This document shows positions 25,671 through 34,082 of a stretch of 64,000 nt of DNA, in pieces; within the stretch, counting starts at the first letter, position 1; each line of letters starts with the position of its first letter. The position numbers and the translations under genes were made by a program. This DNA comes from Ruegeria arenilitoris (lineage in GTDB: Bacteria; Pseudomonadota; Alphaproteobacteria; Rhodobacterales; Rhodobacteraceae). The DNA lies in contig NZ_WQDA01000006.1 of assembly GCF_013032855.1 (NCBI RefSeq), forward strand, positions 62,001-126,000, given 5' to 3'. A model generated the notes under the pieces. It was not told where the DNA came from and did not search any database. It was given only the letters and a program-made list of their open reading frames with translations.

Positions 25671-25685
25671 TTAACCCTTTGTTAA
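25671..25685 (+). promoter_or_regulatory. CtrA box TTAA-N7-TTAA upstream of the orphan receiver gene
   Basis: TTAACCCTTTGTTAA fits the full CtrA consensus exactly and is also a 17-bp palindrome-like element when the flanking G and C are counted. It lies 70 bases before the receiver gene start and just upstream of cobC on the other strand. CtrA is conserved in Rhodobacterales, where it mainly controls motility and gene-transfer-agent genes. Confidence 0.5.
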
Positions 25686-25754
25686 CGAAATAACGTGATC
25701 ACAGCTTATGGGGGTCGGCACCACTCACCTTATCAAGTGCCGAGGTTGTTGCAA

Positions 25755-26117
25755 ATGAAAGTTCTGATTGTTGAGAGTAACCCCGACCTGGGTCGGGTCT
25801 GGCAGCGGCACCTGGAACGGCAGGGGGCTGAGGTTTCTCTGGTCGAAAGCCAGGAGGCAGCGATCCTTGCACTTTACGGCACGCCCTTCGACATCATAAT
25901 CTTGGACCTGGTTCTGGATTCAGGCAGCGCGTTGGCGGTCGCGGATTTCGCCAGCTATCGCCGCCCGGATGCCCGGGTGATCTTCGTCACCAACACAACG
26001 TTCTTTTCCGACGGATCGATCTTTGCGCACAGCCCCAACGCCTGCGCCTATGTCCAGAGCGGAACGCCGCCCGAAGATCTGGCGGCGATGGTCGAACACT
26101 ACGCCGCGGGGCGTTGA
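25755..26117 (+). CDS. Single-domain response regulator (receiver only), atypical
   Basis: 120 residues from ATG 25755 (MKVLIVESNPDLGRVWQRHL). Receiver fold with the phospho-acceptor Asp51 in IIILDLVLDSGS and a Thr at about 80-82 (FVTNTT). The acidic pocket is reduced to Glu7, and the conserved Lys before the last strand is replaced (AYVQSGTPPED), so signalling may differ from canonical CheY-like proteins. There is no output domain and no adjacent kinase. A CtrA-type box lies upstream. Its last 19 bp overlap the convergent GST gene. Confidence 0.82.
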   Translation: MKVLIVESNPDLGRVWQRHLERQGAEVSLVESQEAAILALYGTPFDIIILDLVLDSGSALAVADFASYRRPDARVIFVTNTTFFSDGSIFAHSPNACAYVQSGTPPEDLAAMVEHYAAGR

Positions 26118-27088
26118 TCGCGTCCGTGCGGCTCCCAATAGTCCAGGGTGGGGTTGATCGGGATGATCCGGTGCGGATTGATGCTGTCGTGACTGTAGTG
26201 ATAGTGCCGCACGATATGGTGCATGTTTACCGTGCCCGCCACGCCCGGCCATTGATACAGTTCGCGCGTGTAGGCCCACAGGTTGGGATAGTCGATCAGC
26301 CGCCTGCGGTTGCACTTGAAATGCAGGTGATAGACCGGGTCGAACCGGATCAGGGTCGTGAACAGGCGCCAGTCGGCCTCGGTCAGGCGATCCCCCATCA
26401 GGTAACGGTTGGTGGACAGCCGATCTTCCAGCCAATCCAGCGTGTCGAACAGGGGGTGCACGGCCGCGTCATAGGCCTCCTGCGTGGTGGCAAAGCCGGA
26501 TTTGTAGACGCCGTTGTTCACGTTTGAATAGACCCGCGCATTGACCTCTTCGATCTCGTCGCGCATCTCGGAAGGCCAGTAGTCGTCGGTGTTGCCGGTG
26601 ATTTGGTCGAAGGCCGAATTGAACATGCGGATGATTTCCGAGCTTTCATTCGACACGATGGTCTCTTGCACCTTGTCCCACAGGATCGGCACCGTCACCC
26701 GGCCCGAGTAGTTCGGGTCGGCGCGTGTGTAGACCTGATAGGCATAGTCCAGCCCATACAAAGCATCGCCGGTGGCGCCGTGATCGTCGGTCTGAAAAGT
26801 CCATCCGCGGTCCAGCATGTCCGGATGAACCACCGATACGGTGATCAGGTCCTGAAGTTCCTTGAGCTGGCGGAAGATCAACGTCCGATGCGCCCATGGG
26901 CAGGCCAGGCTGACATACAGGTGATATCGCCCGGCTTCAGCCTTGAAACCGTCCTTGCCCGAGGGACCTGCACTGCCATCGGTCGTTATCCAGTTTCGAA
27001 ACTGGGCAGCCGAACGTTTGAACGCTCCGCCGGTGGATTTTGTGTCGTACCAGGTGTCGTGCCAGGTGCCGTCGACCAACAGGCCCAT
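26099..27088 (-). CDS. Glutathionyl-hydroquinone reductase (Xi-class glutathione transferase)
   Basis: 329 residues, the length of Xi-class enzymes (YqjG/ECM4). The start at 27088 is fixed by GGAGG seven bases upstream. The thioredoxin-like domain carries the catalytic Cys63 in ACPWAHRTL; the class-specific SGRVTVPILWDK, SNESSEIIRMFNSAFD and the helical domain with DWRLFTTLIRFDPVYHLHFKCN follow. The enzyme reduces glutathionyl-hydroquinones with GSH. It overlaps the convergent receiver gene by 19 bp. A 214-bp gap upstream contains no clear gene. Confidence 0.92.
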   Translation of the reverse strand: MGLLVDGTWHDTWYDTKSTGGAFKRSAAQFRNWITTDGSAGPSGKDGFKAEAGRYHLYVSLACPWAHRTLIFRQLKELQDLITVSVVHPDMLDRGWTFQTDDHGATGDALYGLDYAYQVYTRADPNYSGRVTVPILWDKVQETIVSNESSEIIRMFNSAFDQITGNTDDYWPSEMRDEIEEVNARVYSNVNNGVYKSGFATTQEAYDAAVHPLFDTLDWLEDRLSTNRYLMGDRLTEADWRLFTTLIRFDPVYHLHFKCNRRRLIDYPNLWAYTRELYQWPGVAGTVNMHHIVRHYHYSHDSINPHRIIPINPTLDYWEPHGRDQRPAA

Positions 27089-27265
27089 CTTGGATCCTCC
27101 GTTTCCGTGTCCGGACAAAGCTTAGTGCGACAGAGCCGCAGTTCACATCGCCGACGGCGCGCAGCATCTCTGCGCAGTCGCACAGTGCCGCCAGGGATGT
27201 CTGTGCAACAAATCGCCCACAGGTCCACGGCAACGGTCGGGCTTCACTGGATTTTTACGAAGATA

Positions 27266-27294
27266 CCCCCACAATAGATAGCATAGCTTGGGGG
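27266..27294 (+). promoter_or_regulatory. Hairpin sequestering the G-rich ribosome site of the next gene
   Basis: CCCCCA (27266-27271) can pair with TGGGGG (27289-27294); the G-run is the only ribosome-site candidate and sits 8 bases before the ATG at 27303. If the transcript starts upstream of 27266 the hairpin could limit translation. Nearby TAGATA-like sequences leave open that the region is instead the promoter. Confidence 0.3.
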
Positions 27295-27302
27295 GAATTT
27301 TG

Positions 27303-27656
27303 ATGAGTACTTATGTTTCCAAGGAAATTAGCGCCGAATTGGATGCGGCCCGAATCGCATCGCTCAAGAAGTCCAGCCGCCTGCGGGTGGAAATGGGCGA
27401 CAATACCTACAGAATCCTCAAATTGTGGAAGGATGGTTTCGCCGTCGAGGCCGAGACAACACCGCGTCTGCGTGGACTGGTCGATATTTTTGATGGCGCC
27501 AACCACCTGTATCAATGCCTGATCGTCGCTGACGAGGAAGACGGCGGCCAGATGCGATATGAGTTCAAGCGCAGCACCGTCGCGGCGGACAAGGCGCCAC
27601 TGGATTTCTATCGCGCGCCGGATGCCCCAATCGCCCTTCTCGGCAAAGACGACTAG
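27303..27656 (+). CDS. Conserved-looking small protein of unknown function
   Basis: 117 residues from ATG 27303. A short helical N-terminus (KEISAELDAARIASLKKSSR) is followed by a beta-rich domain (RLRVEMGDNTYRILKLWKDG, FAVEAETTPRLRGLVDIFDG, HLYQCLIVADEEDGGQMRYE). The pattern is reminiscent of small beta-barrels of the PilZ type, but the RxxxR and D/NxSxxG motifs are absent, so no c-di-GMP role is claimed. No signal peptide. Codon use is like that of resident genes, which favours a real protein. Confidence 0.65.
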   Translation: MSTYVSKEISAELDAARIASLKKSSRLRVEMGDNTYRILKLWKDGFAVEAETTPRLRGLVDIFDGANHLYQCLIVADEEDGGQMRYEFKRSTVAADKAPLDFYRAPDAPIALLGKDD

Positions 27657-27676
27657 GGCAGATCGTTCACGCGGCC

Positions 27677-28849
27677 TTATTGAAGGTCGGAAAAAGCAAG
27701 TTTCAAACGGGCGCACGCGTCCTCGACCCGCGCCCGCTGAGTAGCGAGATTGAACCGTTCGAAGGTCTCGCCTCCCGTTCCAAAACCTGGGCCGGATGAC
27801 GTTGCGATCCGCGCATCATCGCGCAGACGGCGCACGAATTCGGCGTGATCCATGCCGGTGCCCGAGAAGTCGACCCAGGCCAGGTAGGTTGCCTGCAAGG
27901 GCATCGACCACAGACCGGGGATTTCGGAGATCGCTGCATCGAATATCGCGCGGTTGCCCCTCAGGTGGTCGATCTGGGCATCCACCCATTGCGCACCTTC
28001 GGGCGTGTAGGCCGCGGTGATCATCGCCACGCCAAGTGCGCTGGGGTCATAGTCCAACGTGTTCAGCCGGTGACGCATCTGCGCCCGCAGCGTGTCGTCG
28101 GGAATGATCATGTTCCCGGTGCGCTGGCCTGCGATATTGAAGGTCTTGGATGCCGCTGTCAGCGTCACCGTCCAGGGCCGTGCATCCGGCGCGGCCACGT
28201 CCATCGGCACGAATTTGTGCCCGGGATAGACCAGATCGTGATGGATCTCGTCCGAGATCAGGATCAGCCCGTTGCGTTCGGCAAAGGCCGCCACCGCGCG
28301 CAGCTCGTCCGGTGTCCAGACCCGCCCCGACGGGTTCTGTGGCGAACACCAGATCAACATCCGTTCCGACCCGTCCAGCCGCGACTGTGCGTCGTCCAGG
28401 TCGATCTCATAGGTGTCGCCGGCCCGCACCAGCGGGCATTCCACCACCCGGCGGCCGGTCTTGTTCACCTTGTGCGCAAACTCGTGATAGACGGGCGTGA
28501 AGATCACCACCCCGTCCCCCGGCTCGGTCCAGACATCGAGGCTCAGCGCGATGGCGTTGCCCAGACCTTGCGAGGTCAGGATCCAATCGGTGTCGATCGC
28601 CCAGTCGTGACGGTTCTGCATCCACCACCGCACCGCCTGCAGATAGGCCGGGTGCTGCCAGGAATAGCCGAACACCCCGTGATCGGCCGCGCGGCGCACC
28701 GCCTCGATCACGCAGGGCGCGGTGGCATAGTCGGAATCGGCGGTCCACATGGCCAGCCCGTCCTCGGGCGAGACGCCGAACAGCTGCTCCATCTTGTCCC
28801 ATTTCGAGCTGAAGGTGCCCCGGCGGTCGATGAGGTCGTTGAAAGTCAT
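27677..28849 (-). CDS. Cystathionine beta-lyase / C-S lyase (MalY/PatB family aminotransferase fold)
   Basis: 390 residues from ATG 28849, preceded by GGAGC at good spacing. PatB/MalY signature: FNDLIDRRGTFSSKWDKMEQ, LAMWTADSDYATAPCVIEAV, GVFGYSW, WILTSQGLGNAIALSLDV, ISDEIHHDLVYPGHK and the PLP-lysine motif LTAASKTFNIAGQRTGNMII near 235-250. These PLP enzymes cleave cystathionine or other cysteine S-conjugates to thiol, pyruvate and ammonia. In marine relatives it could serve methionine synthesis or sulphur-compound degradation. Likely monocistronic. Confidence 0.9.
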   Translation of the reverse strand: MTFNDLIDRRGTFSSKWDKMEQLFGVSPEDGLAMWTADSDYATAPCVIEAVRRAADHGVFGYSWQHPAYLQAVRWWMQNRHDWAIDTDWILTSQGLGNAIALSLDVWTEPGDGVVIFTPVYHEFAHKVNKTGRRVVECPLVRAGDTYEIDLDDAQSRLDGSERMLIWCSPQNPSGRVWTPDELRAVAAFAERNGLILISDEIHHDLVYPGHKFVPMDVAAPDARPWTVTLTAASKTFNIAGQRTGNMIIPDDTLRAQMRHRLNTLDYDPSALGVAMITAAYTPEGAQWVDAQIDHLRGNRAIFDAAISEIPGLWSMPLQATYLAWVDFSGTGMDHAEFVRRLRDDARIATSSGPGFGTGGETFERFNLATQRARVEDACARLKLAFSDLQ

Positions 28850-28943
28850 GTCTGCTCCATTCGTTGGCCTGAAAGCTATCGGGAAATTCGCCCGGCGCAA
28901 GGGGGGCGTTGCGGCCACGCGCGCGATGACCTAAATCAGCCCC

Positions 28944-29462
28944 ATGAAACGCAACATCCTGATCCATCCCGATCCCCGCCTGAAAAAGGTCTGTGCGCCC
29001 GTGGACGACCTGTCGGACGAGCTGCGCGCGCTGGCCGACGACATGCTGGAAACCATGTATGATGCGCCGGGCATCGGGCTGGCCGCGCCCCAGATCGGCG
29101 TGCTGGAACGGCTGATCGTTCTGGATTGCGTCAAAGAGGAAGGCGCCACCCCCCGCCCGCTGGTGATGTTCAACCCCGAGATCATCTCGGCCTCGGACGA
29201 AACCAGCGTCTACGAGGAAGGCTGCCTGTCGATCCCCGATCAGTTCGCCGAGGTCACCCGCCCGGCCGAGGTCGAGGTTGCCTGGATGGACAAGAACGGC
29301 AAGGCGCAGCGCGAAACCTTCGACGGGCTCTGGGCCACCTGCGTGCAGCACGAGATCGACCACCTGAACGGCAAGCTGTTCATCGACTATCTCAAGCCGC
29401 TGAAACGGCAGATGATCACGCGCAAGATGGTCAAGCTCAAGCGTGAGCTGGCCCGCGCATGA
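28944..29462 (+). CDS. def: Peptide deformylase, catalytic copy
   Basis: 172 residues with all three PDF motifs intact: GIGLAAPQ (43-50), EGCLS (92-96, metal Cys) and QHEIDH (135-140, two metal His and the catalytic Glu). It removes the N-formyl group from nascent proteins at the ribosome exit. The downstream gene is a second, degenerate PDF that overlaps its stop by 4 bp, followed by fmt; the unit thus handles both ends of the formylation cycle. Confidence 0.96.
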   Translation: MKRNILIHPDPRLKKVCAPVDDLSDELRALADDMLETMYDAPGIGLAAPQIGVLERLIVLDCVKEEGATPRPLVMFNPEIISASDETSVYEEGCLSIPDQFAEVTRPAEVEVAWMDKNGKAQRETFDGLWATCVQHEIDHLNGKLFIDYLKPLKRQMITRKMVKLKRELARA

Positions 29463-29953
29463 CCGTCCGCCCCTGCCTGCCGTGGCCCGACAAGCGCCTG
29501 CGCACCAAGGCCGAACCAGTGACTGAAATTACCGACGAGATCCGCGCCATCTGGGACGACATGATCGACACGATGGAGGCGATGCCCGGCGTCGGCCTGG
29601 CGGCGCCCCAGATCGGCGTGATGCTGCGGCTGGCGGTCGTGGACGGCTCGGCCGAGCGTGGCCGCGCAGTGCGCCTGGCCAACCCCGAAATCCTGCACAG
29701 CTCGATCGAACTGCGCGAGCATGACGAGGCCAGCCCGAACCTGCCGGGCGTGTCGGCCAAGATCAAACGTCCGCGTGCGGTGACGGTCCGGTTCCTCAAT
29801 GAAAAAGGCGAGATCGACCGGCGCGATTTCGTCGGCATCGAAGCCACCAGCGTGCAGCACCAGATCGACCATCTGAACGGCCGGATGTATTTTGACCGTC
29901 TCAGCAAGGTCAAACGCGACATGCTGCTGCGCAAGGCGAAAAAGGCGGGGTAG
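29459..29953 (+). CDS. Peptide deformylase-like protein lacking catalytic residues
   Basis: 164 residues, clearly PDF-related: GVGLAAPQIG (44-53) is intact and the overall layout follows the neighbouring def. But motif 2 reads DEASPNLPG (89-97), without the metal-binding Cys, and motif 3 reads QHQIDH (133-138), with the catalytic Glu changed to Gln. It should therefore be unable to deformylate in the known way, though two His remain. It starts within the def stop (ATGA) and ends 6 bases before fmt. It may be a non-catalytic ribosome-associated binder or have another role. The frame is open and full length, so it is not a pseudogene by disruption. Confidence 0.88.
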   Translation: MTVRPCLPWPDKRLRTKAEPVTEITDEIRAIWDDMIDTMEAMPGVGLAAPQIGVMLRLAVVDGSAERGRAVRLANPEILHSSIELREHDEASPNLPGVSAKIKRPRAVTVRFLNEKGEIDRRDFVGIEATSVQHQIDHLNGRMYFDRLSKVKRDMLLRKAKKAG

Positions 29954-29959
29954 GGCGGC

Positions 29960-30880
29960 ATGCGCGTCATCTTCATGGGAACGCCCGAGTTTTCGGTGCC
30001 GGTGCTGGATGCGCTGGTGCAGGCCGGGCACGAGATCGCCGCCGTCTATTGCCAGCCCCCGCGCCCGGCCGGTCGCGGCAAGAAGGACCGGCCCACGCCG
30101 GTGCATGCCCGCGCCGAGGCGCTGGGCCTGCCGGTGCGCCATCCCACCTCGCTGAAATCGCCCGGGGAACAGGCCGCCTTTGCTGCGCTGAAGGCCGATG
30201 TGGCCGTGGTCGTGGCCTATGGGCTGATCCTGCCGCAGCCGATTCTGGACGCACCCCGGCATGGCTGCCTGAACATCCACGCCAGCCTGCTACCGCGCTG
30301 GCGCGGGGCCGCGCCGATCCACCGGGCGATCATTGCGGGCGATGCCGAGACCGGCGTCTGTATCATGCAGATGGAGGCCGGCCTGGACACCGGCCCCGTC
30401 CTGCTGCGTCAGGCCACCCCGATCGGACCCGAGGAAACCACCGCCCAGCTGCATGACCGCCTGTCGGCGATGGGCGCCGATCTGATCGTGCAGGCTCTGG
30501 ACCGCCTGCCCGAGCTGACTCCCGAACCGCAGCCCGAGGTCGGCGTGACCTATGCCGCAAAAATCGACAAGGCCGAGGCCCGCGTGGACTGGTCGCGCCC
30601 AGCTGTCGAAGTCGATCGCCAGATCCGCGGCCTGTCGCCCTTTCCCGGCGCCTGGACTCAGATTGAGGGCGAGCGCGTCAAGCTGCTCGCCTCGCGCCTG
30701 TCGGACGGGCAGGGCATGCCGGGCGAGGTGCTGGACGACGCGCTGCGCGTGGCCTGCGGCACCGGCGCAGTCGAACTGCTGCGCTTGCAACGGGCGGGCA
30801 AGGCGGCGCAGGATAGGGAAACCTTCCTGCGGGGCTGGCCGATCCCGGCCGGAACCCGCCTCGGCTCGGAGACGTCCTGA
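29960..30880 (+). CDS. fmt: Methionyl-tRNA formyltransferase
   Basis: 306 residues. The N-terminal formyl-THF domain starts [19 protein letters not shown], with the catalytic block [21 protein letters not shown] at about 108-128 and [15 protein letters not shown]; the C-terminal tRNA-binding domain has [23 protein letters not shown]. It formylates initiator Met-tRNA using 10-formyl-THF. It is third in the def operon, and its stop shares one base with the next gene's start. Confidence 0.96.
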   Translation: MRVIFMGTPEFSVPVLDALVQAGHEIAAVYCQPPRPAGRGKKDRPTPVHARAEALGLPVRHPTSLKSPGEQAAFAALKADVAVVVAYGLILPQPILDAPRHGCLNIHASLLPRWRGAAPIHRAIIAGDAETGVCIMQMEAGLDTGPVLLRQATPIGPEETTAQLHDRLSAMGADLIVQALDRLPELTPEPQPEVGVTYAAKIDKAEARVDWSRPAVEVDRQIRGLSPFPGAWTQIEGERVKLLASRLSDGQGMPGEVLDDALRVACGTGAVELLRLQRAGKAAQDRETFLRGWPIPAGTRLGSETS

Positions 30881-31116
30881 TGTTCATGGTGATGATGGGT
30901 ACCGTCGTGATTGCCGGCATCGTCGGCTATCTGTCCGAGGTGACGGGCTTTACCCACAACGGGTATCTGCAATCCATCATCATCTGCGTGGGCGGGGCGT
31001 TCCTGTTCTATTTCATCCGCATCATGTTCGGCATCAGCTTTGGACCGCCTGGGCTGGATGCGGTGATCTCGTCGGTGGGGGCCTTGATCATCGTGCCCAC
31101 GCACTGGAGGAAATGA
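30880..31116 (+). CDS. Small membrane protein, unknown
   Basis: 78 residues with about three hydrophobic segments (MMGTVVIAGIVGYLSEVTGF, SIIICVGGAFLFYFIRIMFG, AVISSVGALIIVPTH). The Gly-rich helices and tandem arrangement with the next gene suggest membership of, or relation to, the GlsB/YeaQ/YmgE group, but the characteristic pattern is weak here. It is translationally linked to fmt (stop and start share one base). Confidence 0.6.
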   Translation: MFMVMMGTVVIAGIVGYLSEVTGFTHNGYLQSIIICVGGAFLFYFIRIMFGISFGPPGLDAVISSVGALIIVPTHWRK

Positions 31117-31117
31117 G

Positions 31118-31354
31118 ATGCCCGTCCTTGCCTTGATCGTCATCGGCGCCGCGGCCGGATTTCTGGCCACCCGCCTGATGCGGATCGAGGCGGACATCCC
31201 CACCACCCTGCTGATCGGTATCGCCGGGGCCGTGGTGGGCGGGCTGATCATGCGCGCCTTGCTGACGGTCATGGGCTGGATGCCCGGATTCGTCGGCGCG
31301 GTGCTGGGCGCGCTGCTGCTGATCTGGATCTGGAAGACCTATTTCCGGCGTTGA
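31118..31354 (+). CDS. GlsB/YeaQ/YmgE family small membrane protein
   Basis: 78 residues, three hydrophobic segments. LIVIGAAAGFLATRLMRIEA followed by TTLLIGIAGAVVGGLIMRAL and FVGAVLGALLLIWIWKTYF matches the Gly-rich, three-helix pattern of the so-called transglycosylase-associated family, whose members are often stress-induced. It begins one base after the preceding small membrane gene and closes the def-fmt unit. Biochemical role unknown. Confidence 0.75.
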   Translation: MPVLALIVIGAAAGFLATRLMRIEADIPTTLLIGIAGAVVGGLIMRALLTVMGWMPGFVGAVLGALLLIWIWKTYFRR

Positions 31355-31411
31355 TGCGGCAGGCCGCAGGCCACGCTAGACAGTGCTTTGGCAATCAACT
31401 AGGCATCGGCA

Positions 31412-31972
31412 ATGAAAAACTATTTTTTCCCACAAGCTTATAACAACGCATGGGCCAACCACCGAATTCTGGAGGCTTGCGCGCAATTGCCCCCCGAAGA
31501 ACTGGCGAAGCACCGTACTGGTTTCTTCCCGTCCATCATCGAGACTCTCAATCACATTTATACGGTTGATCTTTTCTACGTCACCGCTCTGGAAGGCCGG
31601 CCAATGGGATTGGACGCCTTCGACCCGGAAACTCCCTATCCCGACTTGCCCGAGCTTTCGGCGCACCAACGCGCCATCGACCGACGTTTCGTGGATGTTT
31701 GCCGCGATGAGAAGGTTTTGGATGAAACTGCACGCGTCAGGATTCCACGTGGGGAATTGGTGCAAGTCGAGCGGTACGACCGCACGATCCTGCACTTGCT
31801 GCAGCACCAGATTCACCATCGGGGGCAAGTGCATTCGATGCTTTCGGACACGATGATCGCTCCGCCGCAATTGGATGAGTTCTTCATGGAGTGGGAGGCT
31901 GACAGATCGTTGCGGGCCGAAGATTTCACATCTCTGAACCTGACCGAGGAAGAGGTCTGGCGCGGCCTCTAG
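31412..31972 (+). CDS. DinB family metal-dependent protein
   Basis: 186 residues. DinB four-helix fold with a probable His triad: His48 in ETLNHIYTVDLFY and two His in the HLLQHQIHHRGQVHSML helix near 128-144. Members include thiol-dependent transferases using mycothiol, bacillithiol or glutathione, and other metalloenzymes; this organism would use glutathione. The gene is less GC-rich at its start than its neighbours. Its stop overlaps the convergent TRIC-type gene by 4 bp. Confidence 0.85.
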   Translation: MKNYFFPQAYNNAWANHRILEACAQLPPEELAKHRTGFFPSIIETLNHIYTVDLFYVTALEGRPMGLDAFDPETPYPDLPELSAHQRAIDRRFVDVCRDEKVLDETARVRIPRGELVQVERYDRTILHLLQHQIHHRGQVHSMLSDTMIAPPQLDEFFMEWEADRSLRAEDFTSLNLTEEEVWRGL

Positions 31973-32592
31973 CTCCGCGGCGGGCGTGCCTTGTAGACCG
32001 GCAACTGCCAGCCGAACAGCAGCGATCCGGCCCGCAATGCCCAGCAGGAGAGTGCGCACAGGCCCAGCGCCAGCAGCGTCTCCAGCCCCAGACGGGTGGC
32101 CAACACGGCCACAAGCGCCCCGGTGAAGGCGCATGAGACATAGAGCTCGCCCTGTTTCAGCACCAGCGGCACCTCGTTGCAGACCACGTCGCGCATCAGC
32201 CCGCCCAGGCAACCGGTGGTCACACCCATCAACACCACGATCACGCCCGACTGACCCAGCGCCAGCGCCGCGCCAGTTCCCGCGGCCGCGGCGATCGACA
32301 GCGCGAAACTGTCCAGCCAGACCAACCAGTTGTAGCGGCTTTCGACCAGATGCGCGGTGAAAAACACGACCACCGCCGCCGCCACCGCGATCAGGATATA
32401 GTCAGGTTGGCCCACCCAGAAGACCGGGTGCCGATCCAGCAGCAGATCACGCACCGTGCCACCGCCCACCGCCGTCAGACAGGCGATGAAGGCAAATCCC
32501 ACAAGATCCAGCTGCGCCCGGCTGGCCACCAGCGCCCCGGTCAGCGCAAAGACCAGAACCGAGGCATAGTCCAGCAGGGCCAGACCGCTCAT
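31969..32592 (-). CDS. Trimeric intracellular cation channel (TRIC/YadS/YicG) family protein
   Basis: 207 residues with about seven membrane helices in two homologous halves. Each half carries the glycine hinge followed by [19 protein letters not shown] near 40-56 and [19 protein letters not shown] near 125-143, the hallmark of the family. Prokaryotic members form K+-permeable trimers. It starts inside the stop of rnhA (ATGA) and is last in a minus-strand run from ispH. Confidence 0.85.
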   Translation of the reverse strand: MSGLALLDYASVLVFALTGALVASRAQLDLVGFAFIACLTAVGGGTVRDLLLDRHPVFWVGQPDYILIAVAAAVVVFFTAHLVESRYNWLVWLDSFALSIAAAAGTGAALALGQSGVIVVLMGVTTGCLGGLMRDVVCNEVPLVLKQGELYVSCAFTGALVAVLATRLGLETLLALGLCALSCWALRAGSLLFGWQLPVYKARPPRS

Positions 32593-33056
32593 GTGCGGGC
32601 CTTTTTCGGCTTGAAAGGGGCCATGCCTGCGCGTGCCAACTCATCTGCGCGTTCGTTTTCGGGGTGGCCGGCATGGCCCTTGACCCATTCCCAGGTCACG
32701 TCATGGAGCTGTTGGGCTTCGTCCAGCCGCTGCCACAGGTCCACGTTCTTGACGGGCTTCTTGCTTGCGGTCTTCCAGCCGTTGCGCTTCCACCCGTGGA
32801 TCCAGCCCGTCACCCCGTTTTTCACATAGGCGCTGTCGGTCACGATTGTGATCTTCGAGGGCCGCTCCAATGTTTCGAGCGCGCTGATCGCGGCCAGAAG
32901 CTCCATCCGGTTGTTGGTGGTCTCGGCCTCGCCGCCGCTCAACTCGCGCTCTTTCAGGACGGTTTCTCCATCCATCGCCCGCAGCAGCACGCCCCAGCCC
33001 CCCGGGCCGGGATTGCCGGAACAGGCACCATCGGTATAGGCAAACAGATCAGGCAT
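32589..33056 (-). CDS. rnhA: Ribonuclease HI
   Basis: 155 residues from ATG 33056. Catalytic acidic residues are visible: Asp9 ([18 protein letters not shown]), Glu52 (NNRMELLAA), Asp74 ([11 protein letters not shown]) and the C-terminal Asp in ENERADELA; the basic handle [16 protein letters not shown] is present. It degrades RNA in RNA-DNA hybrids. It overlaps the upstream methyltransferase gene by 8 bp and the downstream TRIC gene by 4 bp. Confidence 0.96.
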   Translation of the reverse strand: MPDLFAYTDGACSGNPGPGGWGVLLRAMDGETVLKERELSGGEAETTNNRMELLAAISALETLERPSKITIVTDSAYVKNGVTGWIHGWKRNGWKTASKKPVKNVDLWQRLDEAQQLHDVTWEWVKGHAGHPENERADELARAGMAPFKPKKART

Positions 33057-33633
33057 GGGCCAGCACCAGAATGAAACCGTCATAAGAACCGGCCAGCCCC
33101 TTTCCCATACCGGTGGTGACACGGTCAATGACGAACCCGGCCTCGACCAACGCGGTCTCGATCTCGGGGCGCGTGAAATAGGTGTAGTAGCGGTCCAGTT
33201 CGTCGCGATGCTCTCCGGTGCCCAGTTTGAGGCCCAGAAAGAACACGCCGCCCGGCTTCAGGGCCCGGTGGATGGCGGCCAGGTGTCGCGGGAATTCGGC
33301 GCGCGGGGCGTGCAGCAGGGAAAAGCTGGCATAGACCCCATCGTATTCGGCCGTTTCGGTCACGTCGTCGAACGTGCCCAAATGCGCGTCCACGCCATTT
33401 GCGCGGGCGTGTTCGACAAAGGCAGGTGTGGCGTCCAGCGCCCGAACCCGCAGCCCCTGGCGCAGAAAGAAACCGCTGTCCGAACCCGGACCCGACCCCA
33501 GATCCAGCACCAGCCCGTCGCCGACCGCCTGCGCAAATGCTGCGCGCGCCTCGATCTGTTCGGGCGGCAGCGGCACTTTCAGATAGTCGTCCACACGGGT
33601 TGTGTAGGCGTCGATGGTTCGTTTGTCGCTCAC
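33049..33633 (-). CDS. Class I SAM-dependent methyltransferase
   Basis: 194 residues from a GTG at 33633 that overlaps the upstream stop (GTGA). Rossmann SAM site: [20 protein letters not shown] near 45-64, acidic residue in [14 protein letters not shown], then [20 protein letters not shown] and [15 protein letters not shown]. The acceptor is unknown; TehB/UbiE-like small-molecule enzymes are the nearest type by pattern. Part of the compact ispH-DUF3429-methyltransferase-rnhA-TRIC run. Confidence 0.85.
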   Translation of the reverse strand: MSDKRTIDAYTTRVDDYLKVPLPPEQIEARAAFAQAVGDGLVLDLGSGPGSDSGFFLRQGLRVRALDATPAFVEHARANGVDAHLGTFDDVTETAEYDGVYASFSLLHAPRAEFPRHLAAIHRALKPGGVFFLGLKLGTGEHRDELDRYYTYFTRPEIETALVEAGFVIDRVTTGMGKGLAGSYDGFILVLAHA

Positions 33634-34082
33634 AGGACTACTCCGACGGCCAGGCAAGTCAGCACGACGGCGCTCAGCAGCAGCCGCAGTTTCATCCACC
33701 AGCGCGGGGTCAGGCCCCAGGACCAGAACAGCGCGTCCAGCACCAGCAGCCCGGCAAAGCCGATCATCAGGTTGGTGCCCGCGTCGACCGGCCCGCCGCC
33801 GGTGGTGAAGAACGCCCACAGCGCCGGCAGTACCGACAACCCATAGCACAGCGCCGCCCGGCTGCCCGAGGTCTTCGTGGCAAAACCCCAAAGAACGCCG
33901 GACATGAAGCTGAGGATCACAGCGCCATAAAACAGCTGCACATAGGGCCCCACGAACCGGGGACCCAGCGCGCGGCTGCCCCAGTCGTTCAGGTCTCCGC
34001 TTAGGTAGGTCAGCGCGCCCCAGACGAAGGGGATCAGACCGGCCAGGCCCAGAACCAATGGTGCGCGGGGGATGCCGCTCAT
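33630..34082 (-). CDS. DUF3429 family membrane protein
   Basis: 150 residues, about five membrane helices. [17 protein letters not shown] at the N-terminus and [17 protein letters not shown] in the middle match the DUF3429 pattern, an inner-membrane family of unknown role. It overlaps ispH by 4 bp upstream and the methyltransferase by 4 bp downstream. Confidence 0.82.
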   Translation of the reverse strand: MSGIPRAPLVLGLAGLIPFVWGALTYLSGDLNDWGSRALGPRFVGPYVQLFYGAVILSFMSGVLWGFATKTSGSRAALCYGLSVLPALWAFFTTGGGPVDAGTNLMIGFAGLLVLDALFWSWGLTPRWWMKLRLLLSAVVLTCLAVGVVL

